In this document: piece after piece, positions 1 to 11,766 of the stretch
Numbering within the stretch: position 1 is the stretch's first letter
Layout: the number at the start of each line of letters is the position of its first letter
DNA from: Pestalotiopsis fici W106-1
Taxonomy: Eukaryota; Ascomycota; Sordariomycetes; Amphisphaeriales; Sporocadaceae
Assembly: GCF_000516985.1 (NCBI RefSeq)
Contig: NW_006917091.1
Location: 554,285 to 618,284 of the forward strand
Direction of reading: 5' to 3'
DNA: 64,000 nucleotides
Notes under the pieces: generated by a model
What the model saw: only the letters and a program-made list of their open reading frames with translations
What the model was told of the DNA's origin: nothing
Database searches by the model: none
Translations under genes and position numbers: made by a program

Positions 1-425
1 TGATTGCTTTTTTCTCTCGACGCATGTCTTTGGGGTCTCGTTAATTGAAGACCTGCGCTGAAGCGGCCTATGACTCATTCGGCGTATATCAACTTCCTGC
101 AGCTCGAATACTAGGTCTGACGAAGGCATGAATACCGACTGCCATTTTCAGAAGCATCGCGAATCAAATGTATCCCATGAACAAAGATTGCGATCTTAGC
201 TGGTAAGTTGGCTGGGATGAGTTGAGATTGAGTATGATTGTCGGTATTCGCCCAGACCGTATTTTCCGCCGATTCAGAACGCGCAGCTGAGGGTGGTGTG
301 AAATAAAACAGCATCACAATTTCACAGAAGGCCTAAAATAGCTCAATAGCGTTCCATAAAATATATACAAGAAAAATCAATAATGAGGACGGCAGAGCCA
401 ATGGCTCAAATAAACAAAAGTCGCA
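1..425. other. 3' flank, no gene seen
   Basis: This stretch lies downstream of the receptor gene on the minus strand. The only open frame (111-317, minus) has no recognisable domain and no splice partner, so I do not call it. It is AT-leaning sequence consistent with a 3' untranslated region and spacer. Confidence 0.5.
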
Positions 426-1792
426 TCATTTTCTGCTTTCTGAAAATCCATTGTCGAAAGTCTGCAATCGTATAGGTTCCTTGACTCCTGTGCCACGCTC
501 CGGGTCTCTGTTGGATGTGATTTTCGCTTCGTATCCATATCGCTGCCACGTAGCGGCTGTAATCTGATCTTCTGTCGAGGGTAGCTTCCGGGAGGAAAAC
601 GAGTTGCCGAGCTCCCGGATTAAAGGCCGTAGGACGGGTATGCATTGCACCATGATGGTTCCAGCGACTTCCGACGAGTACCTGTTGGGGACGATATGTT
701 AATAACACGGAAACAAGCGATGCGACGAGAACCACTGCCATGAATCGGTCCATCCAGTATGTGAGCGTATAAACTAACCAAATATTGGACATTGCGTTAT
801 GCCCTGAGTGCACTTATTAGATATTGTTATATCGCTTCAAATCAAGGGCCTCACTTACAGTAGTACCAAGGATTATGCTTATTTCCATCGTCCTTCCAGG
901 CTGTTCTGACAGCAGAAACAATTGCGACACTAGCAACATTTTAGTCGAATATTACTCAAGTATGACCAGTCTATACTCACACCATGCCAAGACTCATGGT
1001 AAAGCAGAGCGCAAGCTTCTCTACCTTCCTCAGCTTGAGATTCCATGTGATCCACCAGGGAAATAACGCAAAGAGGAAATCCATGACAATGTTGACAACT
1101 ATGTTATCACGTTACTATTGGTTTCAAAAGAGTGCCGCGCTGGTAAGCCATTGGGTAACCTACTTTGACCACCCTCTTTAAAATCGTCGCGAAAATCCGA
1201 GTATATGCAAAAGTTTAGACGGTAATCGGCCTGGTAGTCGCTACCCTTGTCGCAAACCTTTGCCCACTGAATGATGCATTTGGCAATCATGTAGCCGTTC
1301 ATGACGAAAATGCAAAACCAAACGATGCTCGCTTGCAGTTTGTTACTCATGCGCAATAATGTAACTCCTAGTGCCGTCTTGCTCAGCGCCTGTCCGAGAA
1401 GCGTGCCACAAGAGGATATGTTGATGAGAATATGCATATGTTCATCCCAGTCTCCCGTCGGGCTGACATAGCCGGTAGCGAATTCGTAGCTGATGAGCGC
1501 ATCGTTGGCCAGAAGGATGCCCTATTCACAATCTCTAGTTAGCGAACTGAGCATCAACCTATACATACACACGGATCACTCCCCAAAAACAATTGCTTAC
1601 CCATGAGATCAAAAGAACATAATCATCGTACCACAAGCCGGAACGATAGACTTTCACCCATATCCTCATCACCAGGAAAAATGTCGCGCCGGCAAAAAGT
1701 AGCCATAATCCCAGATTCAACTGCAGGGTCGGGTCAACGACGGCAGTCTCGGTAGTGCCGTCGCTATCATCGCGGATCATGAGTGGCAGCAT
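426..1792 (-). CDS. PTH11-like / fungal rhodopsin-domain membrane protein
   Basis: Six exons by phase-consistent splicing: 1792-1601, 1521-1164, 1098-981, 929-859, 803-779 (25 nt) and 681-426, giving 339 residues. The protein is a multi-helix membrane protein of the fungal rhodopsin-domain (SAT4/PTH11-like) family, which includes putative G-protein-coupled receptors at the plasma membrane. Family hallmarks visible are the WYDDYVLLISW segment after the first helix, a second-half helix ending in PWWITW followed by LKLRKVEKLALCFTMSLG, SAVRTAW in the next helix, and TIMVQCIPVLRPLIREL before a short cytosolic tail. Start is the first ATG of the frame, just before the first helix. Ligand and G-protein coupling cannot be read from sequence. 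Many relatives are merely called integral membrane proteins. The family assignment is solid and the signalling role is inferred. Confidence 0.85.
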
Positions 1793-4700
1793 GATGCCAT
1801 ACTAGCGACTGCACGAGAACAGAAAAGAAAAGAAAAAGAGTGACTTTTGAAAGTTGCAAAAGAGTCTCAACACCACCTCCAACAACTTCTCGTGAAAAGA
1901 TTTGAACGACGCGGCGCAGCCATGGATAGAAAAAGGGAAAGCCCCCAAATTCCCACGTGTGAAGGCCCCCCCATTACGCTTCTTTCAAGCCATGCGCAGC
2001 GTCAGGGTGTCAGAAGGTTCAATCACAGTGGATCTCTGCGTAACCGAGACGTGGTTGAAATCTATACAATACCGAGGGCGGAACACCAAATCGGGTATCC
2101 GAGCAGGCTGAGGCCCCCAGAAAGAATACCACTGTAAACGTTCTCGAACGTAGCTGGCAAATCACAACGTTTGTTCCTTGCTGCGCGATTGATGTAAGCT
2201 CAATTTCCATTCTGTTTCAAGTATACTGAAGTAAGGTTGTCGGGTTCGTGTCCCGGGGTCCTGGATACCAAGCTTTGCCGTTCTCGGCTGGGAATTTCCG
2301 CGCCATCTCCACTCACACGCGGGTCAGAATGCCCAGAACAGCCCTTTTGCGATATCCACGATGAGCCGCAAGGGAGAGTCTCATCGATACACAGTAGAGT
2401 GCATCTCTTTGTTTTTCTTCTCCTCCGTCTTTTAGCTTTGCCGCTGAAAGCTGAAAATCTGGTCAACGTATGATGGAAAATAATCTTGGGGGCCATGTCC
2501 CCACAAGGATGAATCGATCCAGATGCTTCACGGCAGCTAGGGATGCACGCGCAACTAACACCAAAGCAGCAGCTCCCTTGCTGAGCGGGTATGCAGAGCC
2601 ACAATGGCTGGCACCCTCATAAAAGAGCCTCGGTGCATTATGGAATAGTGTAAACCTGGTTCTCCCTGTCAACTTAATTCCACCAGTAGCAGTCTTGCAA
2701 CTTTTGTTACTTGTATATATCTTCAAGAGCAATCTCGTAGCCGGTAGCTTGGCTTATAAACATCCAGGCCTATATCACGAGAAATGCATGTTACACTCAG
2801 TATAAGAATCGCTTGGAGCCCCATCAGCCACCGTTATGAATTACCAATGATGGAATGACAGCCGTTGACGTCGGAAACGTATCCGACCTGCAACCTAGCT
2901 GCCTACCCGTGCAAATCATTCTCAGGTGTCATGATGTGGAGACATTTCTCATGTTTATGATGAAAACGCTTGGGAGCGTCGCACAATTCTTCCACTGTGG
3001 ATGTCGTCGTCGTCAAGGTTTGGCATGAAACCACTGTAGTAGGCAAGGAGATGCAATGTTAGTTATGGGACTTTTGATCCTTCAAACAGTGCCAAGTTGG
3101 GCGTTTTTTCATCTTTCCGCGCAGCTGCGACATGCAAAAAGAAGTTGTTCTGTTCTTGTTTGAATAAACATGCTTCAGTTGGCCAATGCACAGATCCACC
3201 TGTGCTGGACTCACGATCGCCTAGTAGGGAGACGACAAAGGAATCTCCGAGTACAGATCCCCAAGTCCGAAATAACGGAGTACTACTCGACAAAGTTATT
3301 GAGTCGCACTTTGTAAATTTGAGAGTCACCATTGACTGTCACAAAATATTGAACTTTTCTTCATACCCATACGCGACAGCCAATAGAATCAATACCGGTT
3401 CCTTCACACGGCATAATCCCGTGTTTCTATGTATTCTGCAACATTATTCTTACTGGAACATATTAATAATGAAAGCTGACAATTCGAAGTGATAACTCTG
3501 GGTTCGTGCATGTCGTCCTGAAGTATCATACCGGGAGTTCATTCACTTGTTGAAAGATAGTGGATTGTGGACAATGCACGAGTCCATAACTGGTTTTGGG
3601 CGAGTGGCCTCTATCTTGCAAGGAAAACACAGAAGGTTTTGATGGCGGCCAAAAGCATGCAGCTCAGGTTACGTGATATCCCCGAATGGGTAAAGGGCAT
3701 TTGGTTGAACGGCATTGTTTCTACGGATCTGCAATAAAACCCCCGAGTGGGCCGGGACGCGTTCCGCACCTGATTTTGCAACGGCCCGATCGATCCAAAT
3801 GGAGTACTATATGTACGATTCATAGATGCATCCACAATCTGCGGGTCGCCAAAAGGTTTTCATACATCAACATTCATCAGATGGTGATGATCTATTTGAA
3901 CGCGGAATGCCACGTTTGACTCATAGACCGAGACAAAAGTAAACAAAAATTCACATACATAATAGGGCTGGTACCCTGCAAATATGAATATGGGACTTGC
4001 ATCGTATTCAAACTGCAATAGCGTCACAGCTGCTGATGATGATAGAATCCAGCTTTCTTGTCTTAAGAAGAGCTTGGAATCCGAATTCACTCACCGAAGA
4101 TGAACATAGGCGGTTGAGGACGTCAAGATACCAGGGCCAAGATGAAACATAATTAGTTGGTTCCTATACTCGCATGACCATATTTGCAAGAACCAATGTG
4201 CTACTAAAGATAATTCAAGTATATGCCATGTGTAGGTAGGTGTGCGTCGTAGAATACGTCATGCGCTGATATCCAAGACGGCTGGCCCGTCCTTCATGTA
4301 CAGAATTCTCTTAGTAGACGAGATGTAGAGCATTTATATGCTACTCTGTCTCGATCGCATGTCACCCCTCGACCCGCGCTACTCTGATATTCCCACAGCA
4401 GGAAAGAGGGCCAGACGTGTCACATGACTATATTCATATACGATTTTAGGTTCAAAGGTAGCGATGATATACTTACACAGTCACGATCCAGTATCACATC
4501 TCCTCTTCATCAAGAGTCAATGCATTCTCGGAAGAGAGCATGCGAGACATAGATGTGGTCAAGTCGGATTGGAATCAGTAGCGTCTCACCTTGGCAGTTT
4601 TGATTGGGGCAAAAATCGCCAATTTTGCATGCGCATTAATTGGGATTGTGACTTTCAATGGTTCGCAGTGCGACTTTGATTCAACTTTCCCAGATATAGC

Positions 4701-4912
4701 TGGAGATCTGCAAACACATCTGCATGATCGGTTTGTTGAATTCTTCATGACTTTCTGTTTATACTTCAAAAGACTTTTGCTTGGAGCCGTCAAATAGTTA
4801 ATTCTCCAATGAAATACTACAGCATCTTTTACCATGGACCATCTCATTATATCTATATATGTGCCCGAAGAGACGTGGTGATTGACTTTGACTTTAGGAT
4901 CTACATGTCGAC
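1793..4912. other. Gene-poor region, nothing supported
   Basis: About 3.1 kb with many short open frames on both strands, none longer than 135 codons and none with a recognisable domain, signal peptide or splice-compatible neighbour. The left end contains the promoter of the receptor gene. I see no tRNA or rRNA gene. It may hold old transposon remnants that I cannot recognise by eye. Confidence 0.5.
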
Positions 4913-5298
4913 ATGTTCTCGCTTATCTCTCTATCCCTTTTGGGAATAGTGCCTGGATTGGCAGTCTCGCTGCTAACGGCCCCCAAACTGCCGAGCGGCG
5001 AGCCTAGTAGGTATCGACGGCGTCCAGCTTTGATGCTGTCTGGGGAAGTCGATGGCGAAGTGAAGTAGGTATCAGCCAGCTAGGAAGAATTACCAATTTT
5101 TCATCAGGCTCCTAGAGATATATCAGCCTGTGATTGATGATTGGAAGAGGGCAATCGTGGCTCTTCAGGTCACATTCCGTAAAGACGGAATACTGCTGCA
5201 ACAATGAATGCAAAATCTGCAAGCAAGGAAACGACAGACTGCCTTTGGACGCCAGAACGCCTCTTGGAAGCCTGGGCGGATTGGATATCCGCACTTGA
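4913..5298 (+). CDS. Candidate small secreted cysteine-containing protein
   Basis: Weak candidate. An ATG at 4913 opens with MFSLISLSLLGIVPGLAVS, which looks like a signal peptide, followed by a basic RYRRRP stretch resembling a Kex2-type processing site. A GTAGGT donor at 5065 and a CAG acceptor at 5167-5168 preserve the frame into a second exon with YCCNNECKIC, ending at TGA 5296-5298. The product would be about 93 residues with four cysteines clustered near the C-terminus. A TATATA stretch lies about 65 bp upstream. An alternative shorter intron (5065-5107) gives a different, cysteine-free tail. No family is recognised. Without transcript support this could be chance coding in gene-poor DNA. 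Confidence 0.22.
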
Positions 5299-6049
5299 TT
5301 GAAAGTTTCCACCCACTATTGACCAATGACACCATCTTTCAAGGTTCCATCTTCCAGCTCACTCACTCTCGGTACCCACAAATCGTGGGAACATGCAAGC
5401 ATTTGGGCAGTTATTGGAAACTAAAAGTCAGCGTAGCGCAAGATGGGGAGTTGCGAATCGCGATTCAGGCACATGGCAGACACTCACACCATCAGGTTTT
5501 TAAAAGAAGCAACTAACGTTGGAAGCCAAACACAAAATAATTTCTAGACCTAGTCGACTCGTGCCCGGTTTGTTATTTTAGTGCGCCAAACTGTAGTGTT
5601 CCAGTCACCAGTGTGCGTGCCGTCCTCAGGTACCCGGGCCCGGAAACTCCCAAGGTGAAGCTTTCATGTGTCCGCCCCGCGCGCAGTGGCACATAGCGGG
5701 TAAATAGCGCGTGTTGTTCTAGCACACAGGCACTCCGCCGGCAGTGGTTGCCGCCCCGTCATTCCAGTCAGTGAGGCCAGTCGGGCAGACAGATCGAGCT
5801 GAGTTTTGGGCGGATCGAAAGGAGGAAGCGCAATCAGGAAGGAAGGAGCCGGCAATTTTCGCTTGTGCAGTTTCGGGATGCGACTCTACACACTGTTTAT
5901 CTCCATATGCCTCTCCAAACCCCATGCTTTGCTTGCTGAGGATTGCGAAGCGGCTCTTGCGCATTGCTCTCTCTGATTCTTGTGAGCTCATCGGCTCGCC
6001 TGTTTTGAGTAGTAGTGCATCGTCAGGCGCCTGATCTACCTCGTGCAGA
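5299..6049. other. Upstream region of histidine kinase gene
   Basis: No gene supported. The open frame at 5208-5516 has no recognisable domain. The stretch directly before 6050 is the likely promoter and 5' leader of the histidine kinase. I see no clear TATA box. Confidence 0.45.
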
Positions 6050-9000
6050 ATGCCAGTAGCCTCAAGGCGTGCCTCCAGTGCGAGCTCAGCTGAACTCGGC
6101 CGCCAGCGTAATCTCAACAGATACTACCAGCCATGGCTCAACACCAAGAAGTTGGGTGCCGTGCCTCCTGCCAGCAATCTCACGGCATTCAGTGAAGCCG
6201 GCGCCAGCCCCCGCGTCTCTCACGACACGACTTTGACCGCTCTCGCCCAGCTGGCTGCTCTGAGATTGAACGTCAAGAGGGCCATGGTCTCTCTGATTGA
6301 CACAACGACCCAAATCATTCTGGCAGAGGCCACTCAAACTCTCTCCCTGGTGGATGAGTCCCGCCACGCTCCAGGGGACAACATATGGCTCGGAAACGTC
6401 TTGCTCCCTCGTCACGACTGCATGGACGAGCACGCGCTCAGCGCCAAGACCGCTTGCGAGGATGCGCATGGTGAACAGGTACAAATGTCTGGAATGGTCG
6501 TCAATGACACATTTCTGGACGACCGCTTCAAGGATCGTGTATATGTCACAACCAAAGATGGTGTGAGATTCTACGCTGGTGTTCCCATCATCACAAAAGA
6601 GGGTCATTCAATCGGCGTCTATGGTGTATCCGACACTCGACCGCGGCCTAATGGTCTCACCCATGATGAGATGCAGTTCATGCAAGATGTTGCCGAAATT
6701 GTCGCTGAGCACCTTTCCAGGGTTTGTAAGTCTTTTCTGCCTTTTCTATTTGCTCTCGACTTGATTTTCAAATTGGACGACACATTCCCGGCTTATCTCA
6801 GGAGTTCCCGCCGACCCCCTTGTGCTGGAAAAAAACGTCTCCACCTGTGGACTTTACGTTGAATGGTCTGAGCCACACTAGGTACGCATTTGCTGACATT
6901 ACCTGATTGCCAAAGTGGATAGCGTTGGCCGTGTTTCTGAGAGGGACTTTATGAAAGGAATATCCTACTTCTTAGAAGATCAATCAGAATTTAAATATCG
7001 CCTGAGCAATTCAGAATCCGACACCAAAAAGTTAGACACAGCAAAGGATACTTCAATACAAGCGACAGACCCTCAACCTTCACCTCCACCATCGCGGGGC
7101 CGCTCAAATCACCAAGGTGTTTCTTCGGTCGGTAACATCAGGTCTGCTTCGCCTTCCAGAGTCGGGGGCAAAGAAGAGAAATCTACCGCGGCTGGGACAA
7201 GAGCGCCTCGGTTCTCTCGAGATATCGGGCCCCAAGACAAAGGTGCACCAACAGGAACAGATGACAATACACACAGAATATTCGCACAGGCTTCTCAAGT
7301 GTTCTGCGACCAAGGGAAAGCTACCGGCTGCGTCTTCGTCGATGCTTCATCGAGCATTTTTGCCACCTCGCCCGCGGAAGGAAGCTGCCCTCCCACCAGC
7401 ATAGACCCAGTTGGAGACCAGGAAGATCTAGACTTTGACACCAGCGAAGACCTTTCCGACGGATCATCACAATCAGCGAATGTTTTGAACGTCACTGTGA
7501 CGGCCGAAGACGACAATAGCAATTTCTCTCAAGGAATCATCAGCAGGACCCACCTCAGGAAATGCATTCTTCGCTACCCCTTTGGAAAATCCTTTTATGT
7601 GAACAAAGGCAGAATTGTGGCGGATCAGTTGGATGCGGCAGGAGGGCTTGCCGGGGAAGATGACGGAGGAGAACCAAATTCGAATTTGCTTACTCAGTCC
7701 CGCAAACTGCTTCCTCCAGAAGTTCTTGAGTGCATACCGGATGCGAAGTGGATCATATTTCTGCCGCTTTTCAACTACGCTCGAAGCCAATGGTGTGCAG
7801 CCGGCTTCATCTGGGGCAATGACTTCAAGATGGGTGACCCAGACGAGGCTTTGCCATTTTTCAAAGCCTTTGGGTGTTGTATGATGAGTGAGTTTGAAAG
7901 CATGGAAGTTCTCAATATGAACATTGCTAAATCCACCTTCATCGCCTCCGTCTCCCATGATCTGCGATCCCCCCTTCACGGTATGCTTGGCAGCTTGGAA
8001 TTCCTCGAAGACAGCATGACTTCAGCATATCAGATGAGCTTGGTCAGCTCCATGGAAACTTGTGGAAAGACATTACTGGACACAATCGACCACCTCTTGG
8101 ATTATGCCAAGATCAATAATTTGAACCGAACAAGTACACCTGCAAGGATGCTTGGGAATCGCGACCCCTCAAAGAGCCAAAATCACATCGCCCTCACCAG
8201 CCAAGAGATTTCTGGTCCCACGTGTTTCGATTTCTCACTCTTGCTCGAAGAGGTTGTTGAGGCCGTCTTTGTCGGTCAGACGTTTCGCAAGGTTACGCTC
8301 CGAAATCGTGATTCCGTGGACGAGGCAAGCGCAGAGATCAAGGCCATGTCACTTGATGACTCGAGCTCCGCCGATGACCTCATTCATGAGGGAAGTGCCA
8401 AGTTCTCTGGTCGCGTCTGCTTAGTCCTCAACATCGAAAAGTCGCCAACTTGGTGCGTGCAAGGCCGAGCTGGGGCACTTCGCCGAGTCATCATGAATGT
8501 TGTCGGAAATGCAATCAAATATTGCAAAAAAGGCTACATTGAGGTCTCAGCTGCAATGGAGGCCGCTGACGTCGAGAATACCACGATTCGCTTCTCAGTC
8601 AAAGATACGGGTATTGGAATGTCGGAGGACTTCATGACAAATCATTTGTTCAAAGCATTCTCTCAGGAGGATTCCTTTACTCCTGGCACCGGGCTTGGGC
8701 TCTCTATCACTGCTCAGATCGTCGACAATCTCGGAGGCAGAATCAGAATAGACAGCGAAAAGGGCGTTGGAACCCACGTGCATGTCACTCTCCCAATGAA
8801 AACTGCACCACCTACATCGTGCATTCTGGGCCACGATGATCTGGTTTCTGAGCTCGAAAAGCTCTCGACTGGTAAGAAGCTCTGCATCTTGAACCCAAAA
8901 CCCCCAAAGAAGCCCACTATCCTTGAAAAGTCAGGCTCAAAGCTTGAGAGTTCCATAACTGCTTTTTGCAGAGACTGGTTCCATATGACCTGTGTCCAAG

Positions 9001-9974
9001 ACCATGATGTTGCCAATCATCCAGATGCGCAACTCTACATTTATGTAGAACCTCCTCCGATCGAGGAACTTCTCAATATGCACCACGAACAAGTAGCCAG
9101 GGGAGAGTCAGTCGGAAATGCCGCACTACTCATTATATGCACAAATGCTTTTGAAGCTGCAGCTTTGCGGGCTGCCGGCGTCGATCACTTGACCTCCCTT
9201 GGCAGAATTGTGGAAGTTACCAGCCAACCAGTTGGCCTGCGAAAGCTGGCCAAGATTGTGCTGCAGTGCCTCATACGGATAGAGAAGGCCGAACTTGCTG
9301 CCACTACTGAGAACTCTTCAATGTCTTCACGGCAAAGTGTTGATATTGAAGTGCAGAAGCGCGCCGCCGAAGTCAGGTTGAATACTCTGTCAGTCGTCGA
9401 CGATCCCCGCGCAGGCCGTGATCGTCCCCATCTCGAAGAGCTAAGATGGAAATCAGACGAGCCGCGTAGAAAGTTGACCTTTGTGGATTCCAGTGCAGCT
9501 GGTTCGTTGCGTACTTTGGGCAGGAAAGATGACAGCTTCGAAGATGGCATCGCGCAACCGGCATCTCCCATGGGCCAGGATTTTAGAGACAGGACTCGCC
9601 ACCTTCCTCGTGTGCTTTTGGTGGATGACAATGCTATCAACCTCAAGCTTTTGGTCACATTTGTCAAGAAGATAAAATTGCCATATGCCGAGGCAACCAA
9701 TGGCCTGGAGGCATTCACCAAGTACAAAGATGCCGATGCTCCTTTTGATTATGTTCTCATGGATTTGCAAATGCCTGTCATGGACGGCTTCGAGGCCACG
9801 AGAAAAATCAGAGAACTGGAGTCGGAACGTGGCATCACCAAGCCTGTGACCATTATTGCAATCACTGGAGTTGGAAACGACCGGGCTCGCGAGGATGCCT
9901 TGGAAGCTGGAATGTCTCGTTACTTGACGAAGCCAGTCAAGTTCAAAGAGTTGCAACATCTTTTGATCAGCTAA
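6050..9974 (+). CDS. GAF-domain hybrid sensor histidine kinase
   Basis: Two exons (6050-6725 and 6916-9974) give about 1244 residues. Residues about 60-215 form a GAF sensor domain (DDRFKDRVYVTTKDGVRFYAGVPI region). A low-complexity linker follows, then HisKA with the phospho-accepting His in VSHDLRSPLHGM (about residue 570), HATPase_c with DTGIGMS and GTGLGLSI boxes (about 740-850), and a C-terminal receiver with LLVDDNAIN, the acceptor Asp in MDLQMPVMDG (about 1173) and the conserved Lys in LTKPVKF. This is the His-to-Asp phosphorelay layout of fungal hybrid kinases, which pass phosphate through a YPD1-type carrier. There is no transmembrane segment, so it is probably cytosolic. Its signal is unknown. 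The linker between exons (190 nt removed) is the least certain part and could hide another small exon. A relative lies at 32515-36561. Confidence 0.92.
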
Positions 9975-10462
9975 TCATCACATGCTGTTCTTCCGAAAGC
10001 ATGCATTGTTCTTTCAGCACGAGACCTTGCAGAGTAGTAAGAGTGTTGCAACAACATCGCATTTTCCAACTATTGGCGTTTATTGGGGCATCTTATCAGC
10101 GAATTGCATTGGAACAGTCACTGGGACTACGAGCGATGCCAGAATATGTCAGTCCCTCGTAGCCACTATACTAGCTATCTCTGACTTTTTGTTTCTTGAT
10201 CATTTGGGGAATTATGCTGGGTCATGGATAATAGACAAGTCACAAAGAGTTCGATTTATTTTCACCTCTCACCAGTAAATTATGGTTCCATATAGCCTCT
10301 GGATCGCTTTCAAATCGATAGACTTATGCTTTCTTGAATGAGACTTTTCTTGGTCAATTTTCATGCCAACATGGCGTATGAGCTCTAGCTTCACCCAACA
10401 AGTCCAGATCATCCGGCTCAACTTGCTCGCATAACTTTGGTACCCTACATTAATCTCTCATC
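9975..10462. other. Intergenic, 3' region of histidine kinase
   Basis: No gene supported. It holds the probable 3' untranslated region of the kinase. The 98-codon frame at 9982-10278 shows no domain. Confidence 0.5.
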
Positions 10463-11035
10463 GTGGGCATACGCTTGACCCAAGTCAACTCGTGCTGGAA
10501 GACTTGGAAGATCGAATCGCACTCGGGAGGATGGCCCAGCCCCTTGGCCGGGCTTGGACATTTCTCGGCGCTGAAGAAGCTTCATATGAGCTCCACAGCC
10601 GTCTGCACGCACCGACAGGACACTAAGAATTCTGTTCCCGAGAGGCTCGTCAGGATGTTACCGCCCGATCTAGTCTCGTTGCATTTGGTGGGCTGTCCGG
10701 GCAATGCGCTTCCCTGTTTTGTGGAAATGTTTCTGGCGCTCGCTGAAGCATTCGGCACATGGATCAGTTCAGGGCCCTGAAGCACATTACGTGTAGTGCG
10801 AGGAGCGTCTTTACGCAGGAGCTCAATGACAAGTTTGACCGGCTCGCCGTGGCCGAGGCTTTTGCGGGGGTTGGTGTCGAGTTCAATTATCAACATCCAC
10901 CACTGGATAGTCGCATCTTTGACGCAGAGTGGAAGGAGCTGGCAGGTGGTTTGGATCCAGATGACGAGCGGCCTTGGACTTATTTGTGGGAAATCAAGAT
11001 CCAGTTCAGGTTGGCAATGGGAACAATACCGACAC
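10463..11035 (+). pseudogene. F-box/LRR-like protein fragment, frameshifted
   Basis: Two overlapping frames together resemble the C-terminal half of the fungal F-box/leucine-rich-like proteins. The first (10463-10780) contains FSALKKLHMSSTAV and LPPDLVSLHLVG. The second (from 10759) continues FRALKHITCSARS and VAEAFAGVGVEF, the usual closing segment of these proteins. A one-base indel between about 10745 and 10757 separates them: frame one runs to a stop at 10778-10780 and frame two has a stop at 10742. No F-box-bearing N-terminus is found upstream. I read this as a truncated, frameshifted remnant. An unrecognised intron is less likely because no good GT-AG pair spans the shift. Confidence 0.5.
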
Positions 11036-11766
11036 GGTCAATGACGAGCAACAGGCACTATAACGGTTTTTGCGGGGCGTCAGAGGATTTATCCACTAGA
11101 TATCTTGGGCCTTCAAGGCTACGACTTGTGGCCTCCGTATCCCGGGATCTCGACCCAAGCGACGTGCAGTGCAGCAAGGAACAAGATTCTAGATTGAATT
11201 CGTCGCTTTGCAGAATAAAATCGCAGTGCAAGGCAATCCATTCGGGACCGTTGCTGTTGAGTTTGACAATAGAAAACAACACGATAAAAGATCCCTATCG
11301 GTAGCAGAGCTACTGCCCGCTATTCCACCCCCGTGCAACGGCGCCAGGCACTACTACGAGGCCTATATAATTCAAGCTCGGTCGGTGCATGAAATCCTTT
11401 GTGTCCTAATTGGTTATAATAAAAATGACCGACTCGGACGAAATCTTACCGAAGAAAGCCGTTCCCGAAAGTTTAGCACTTCTGCACATCATTCATCTCA
11501 AAGGTTCTCAGGCTATTGGTGGTCTTTGAAGAAATTGCGCGCCAGATACAGTGCACATTGGTGGAGGGAACTTGGCGCGCATGCATGGAGATGTGCACCG
11601 AACAGGCGAGCTGCAGGTCGCTTATCTTTTGCTGCTTTGGGGGCGGTGTCAGCAAAGGGCAGAACGCAAGGCTTTCTATCTTGTATTCTTGGGGGTTGGG
11701 CCTCTCGTCTTGCTCACAAATATACCGAGATTCTCAAATCGTATACAGCATACAGTACTTTTCGCC
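11036..11766. other. Upstream region of CorA-like gene
   Basis: Open frames here (for example 11208-11810 plus) have no recognisable domain and look like shadows. The CorA-like gene start is taken at 11767, so the frame running in from 11551 is treated as leader sequence. Confidence 0.45.

Noticed and set aside
2240..2275. GGGTTCGTGTCCC resembling a tRNA T-arm
   Set aside because: A T-stem forms, but no complementary acceptor strand or anticodon arm exists about 65 bases upstream.
6728..6915. Possible middle exon in the first histidine kinase (about 6806-6880)
   Set aside because: With the exon-one phase the acceptor creates an immediate TGA, so a single 190-nt intron was kept.
11551..11766. 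72-codon N-terminal extension of the CorA-like protein
   Set aside because: The extension looks like translated leader sequence; the ATG at 11767 starts the Ser/Arg-rich cytosolic region typical of these proteins.
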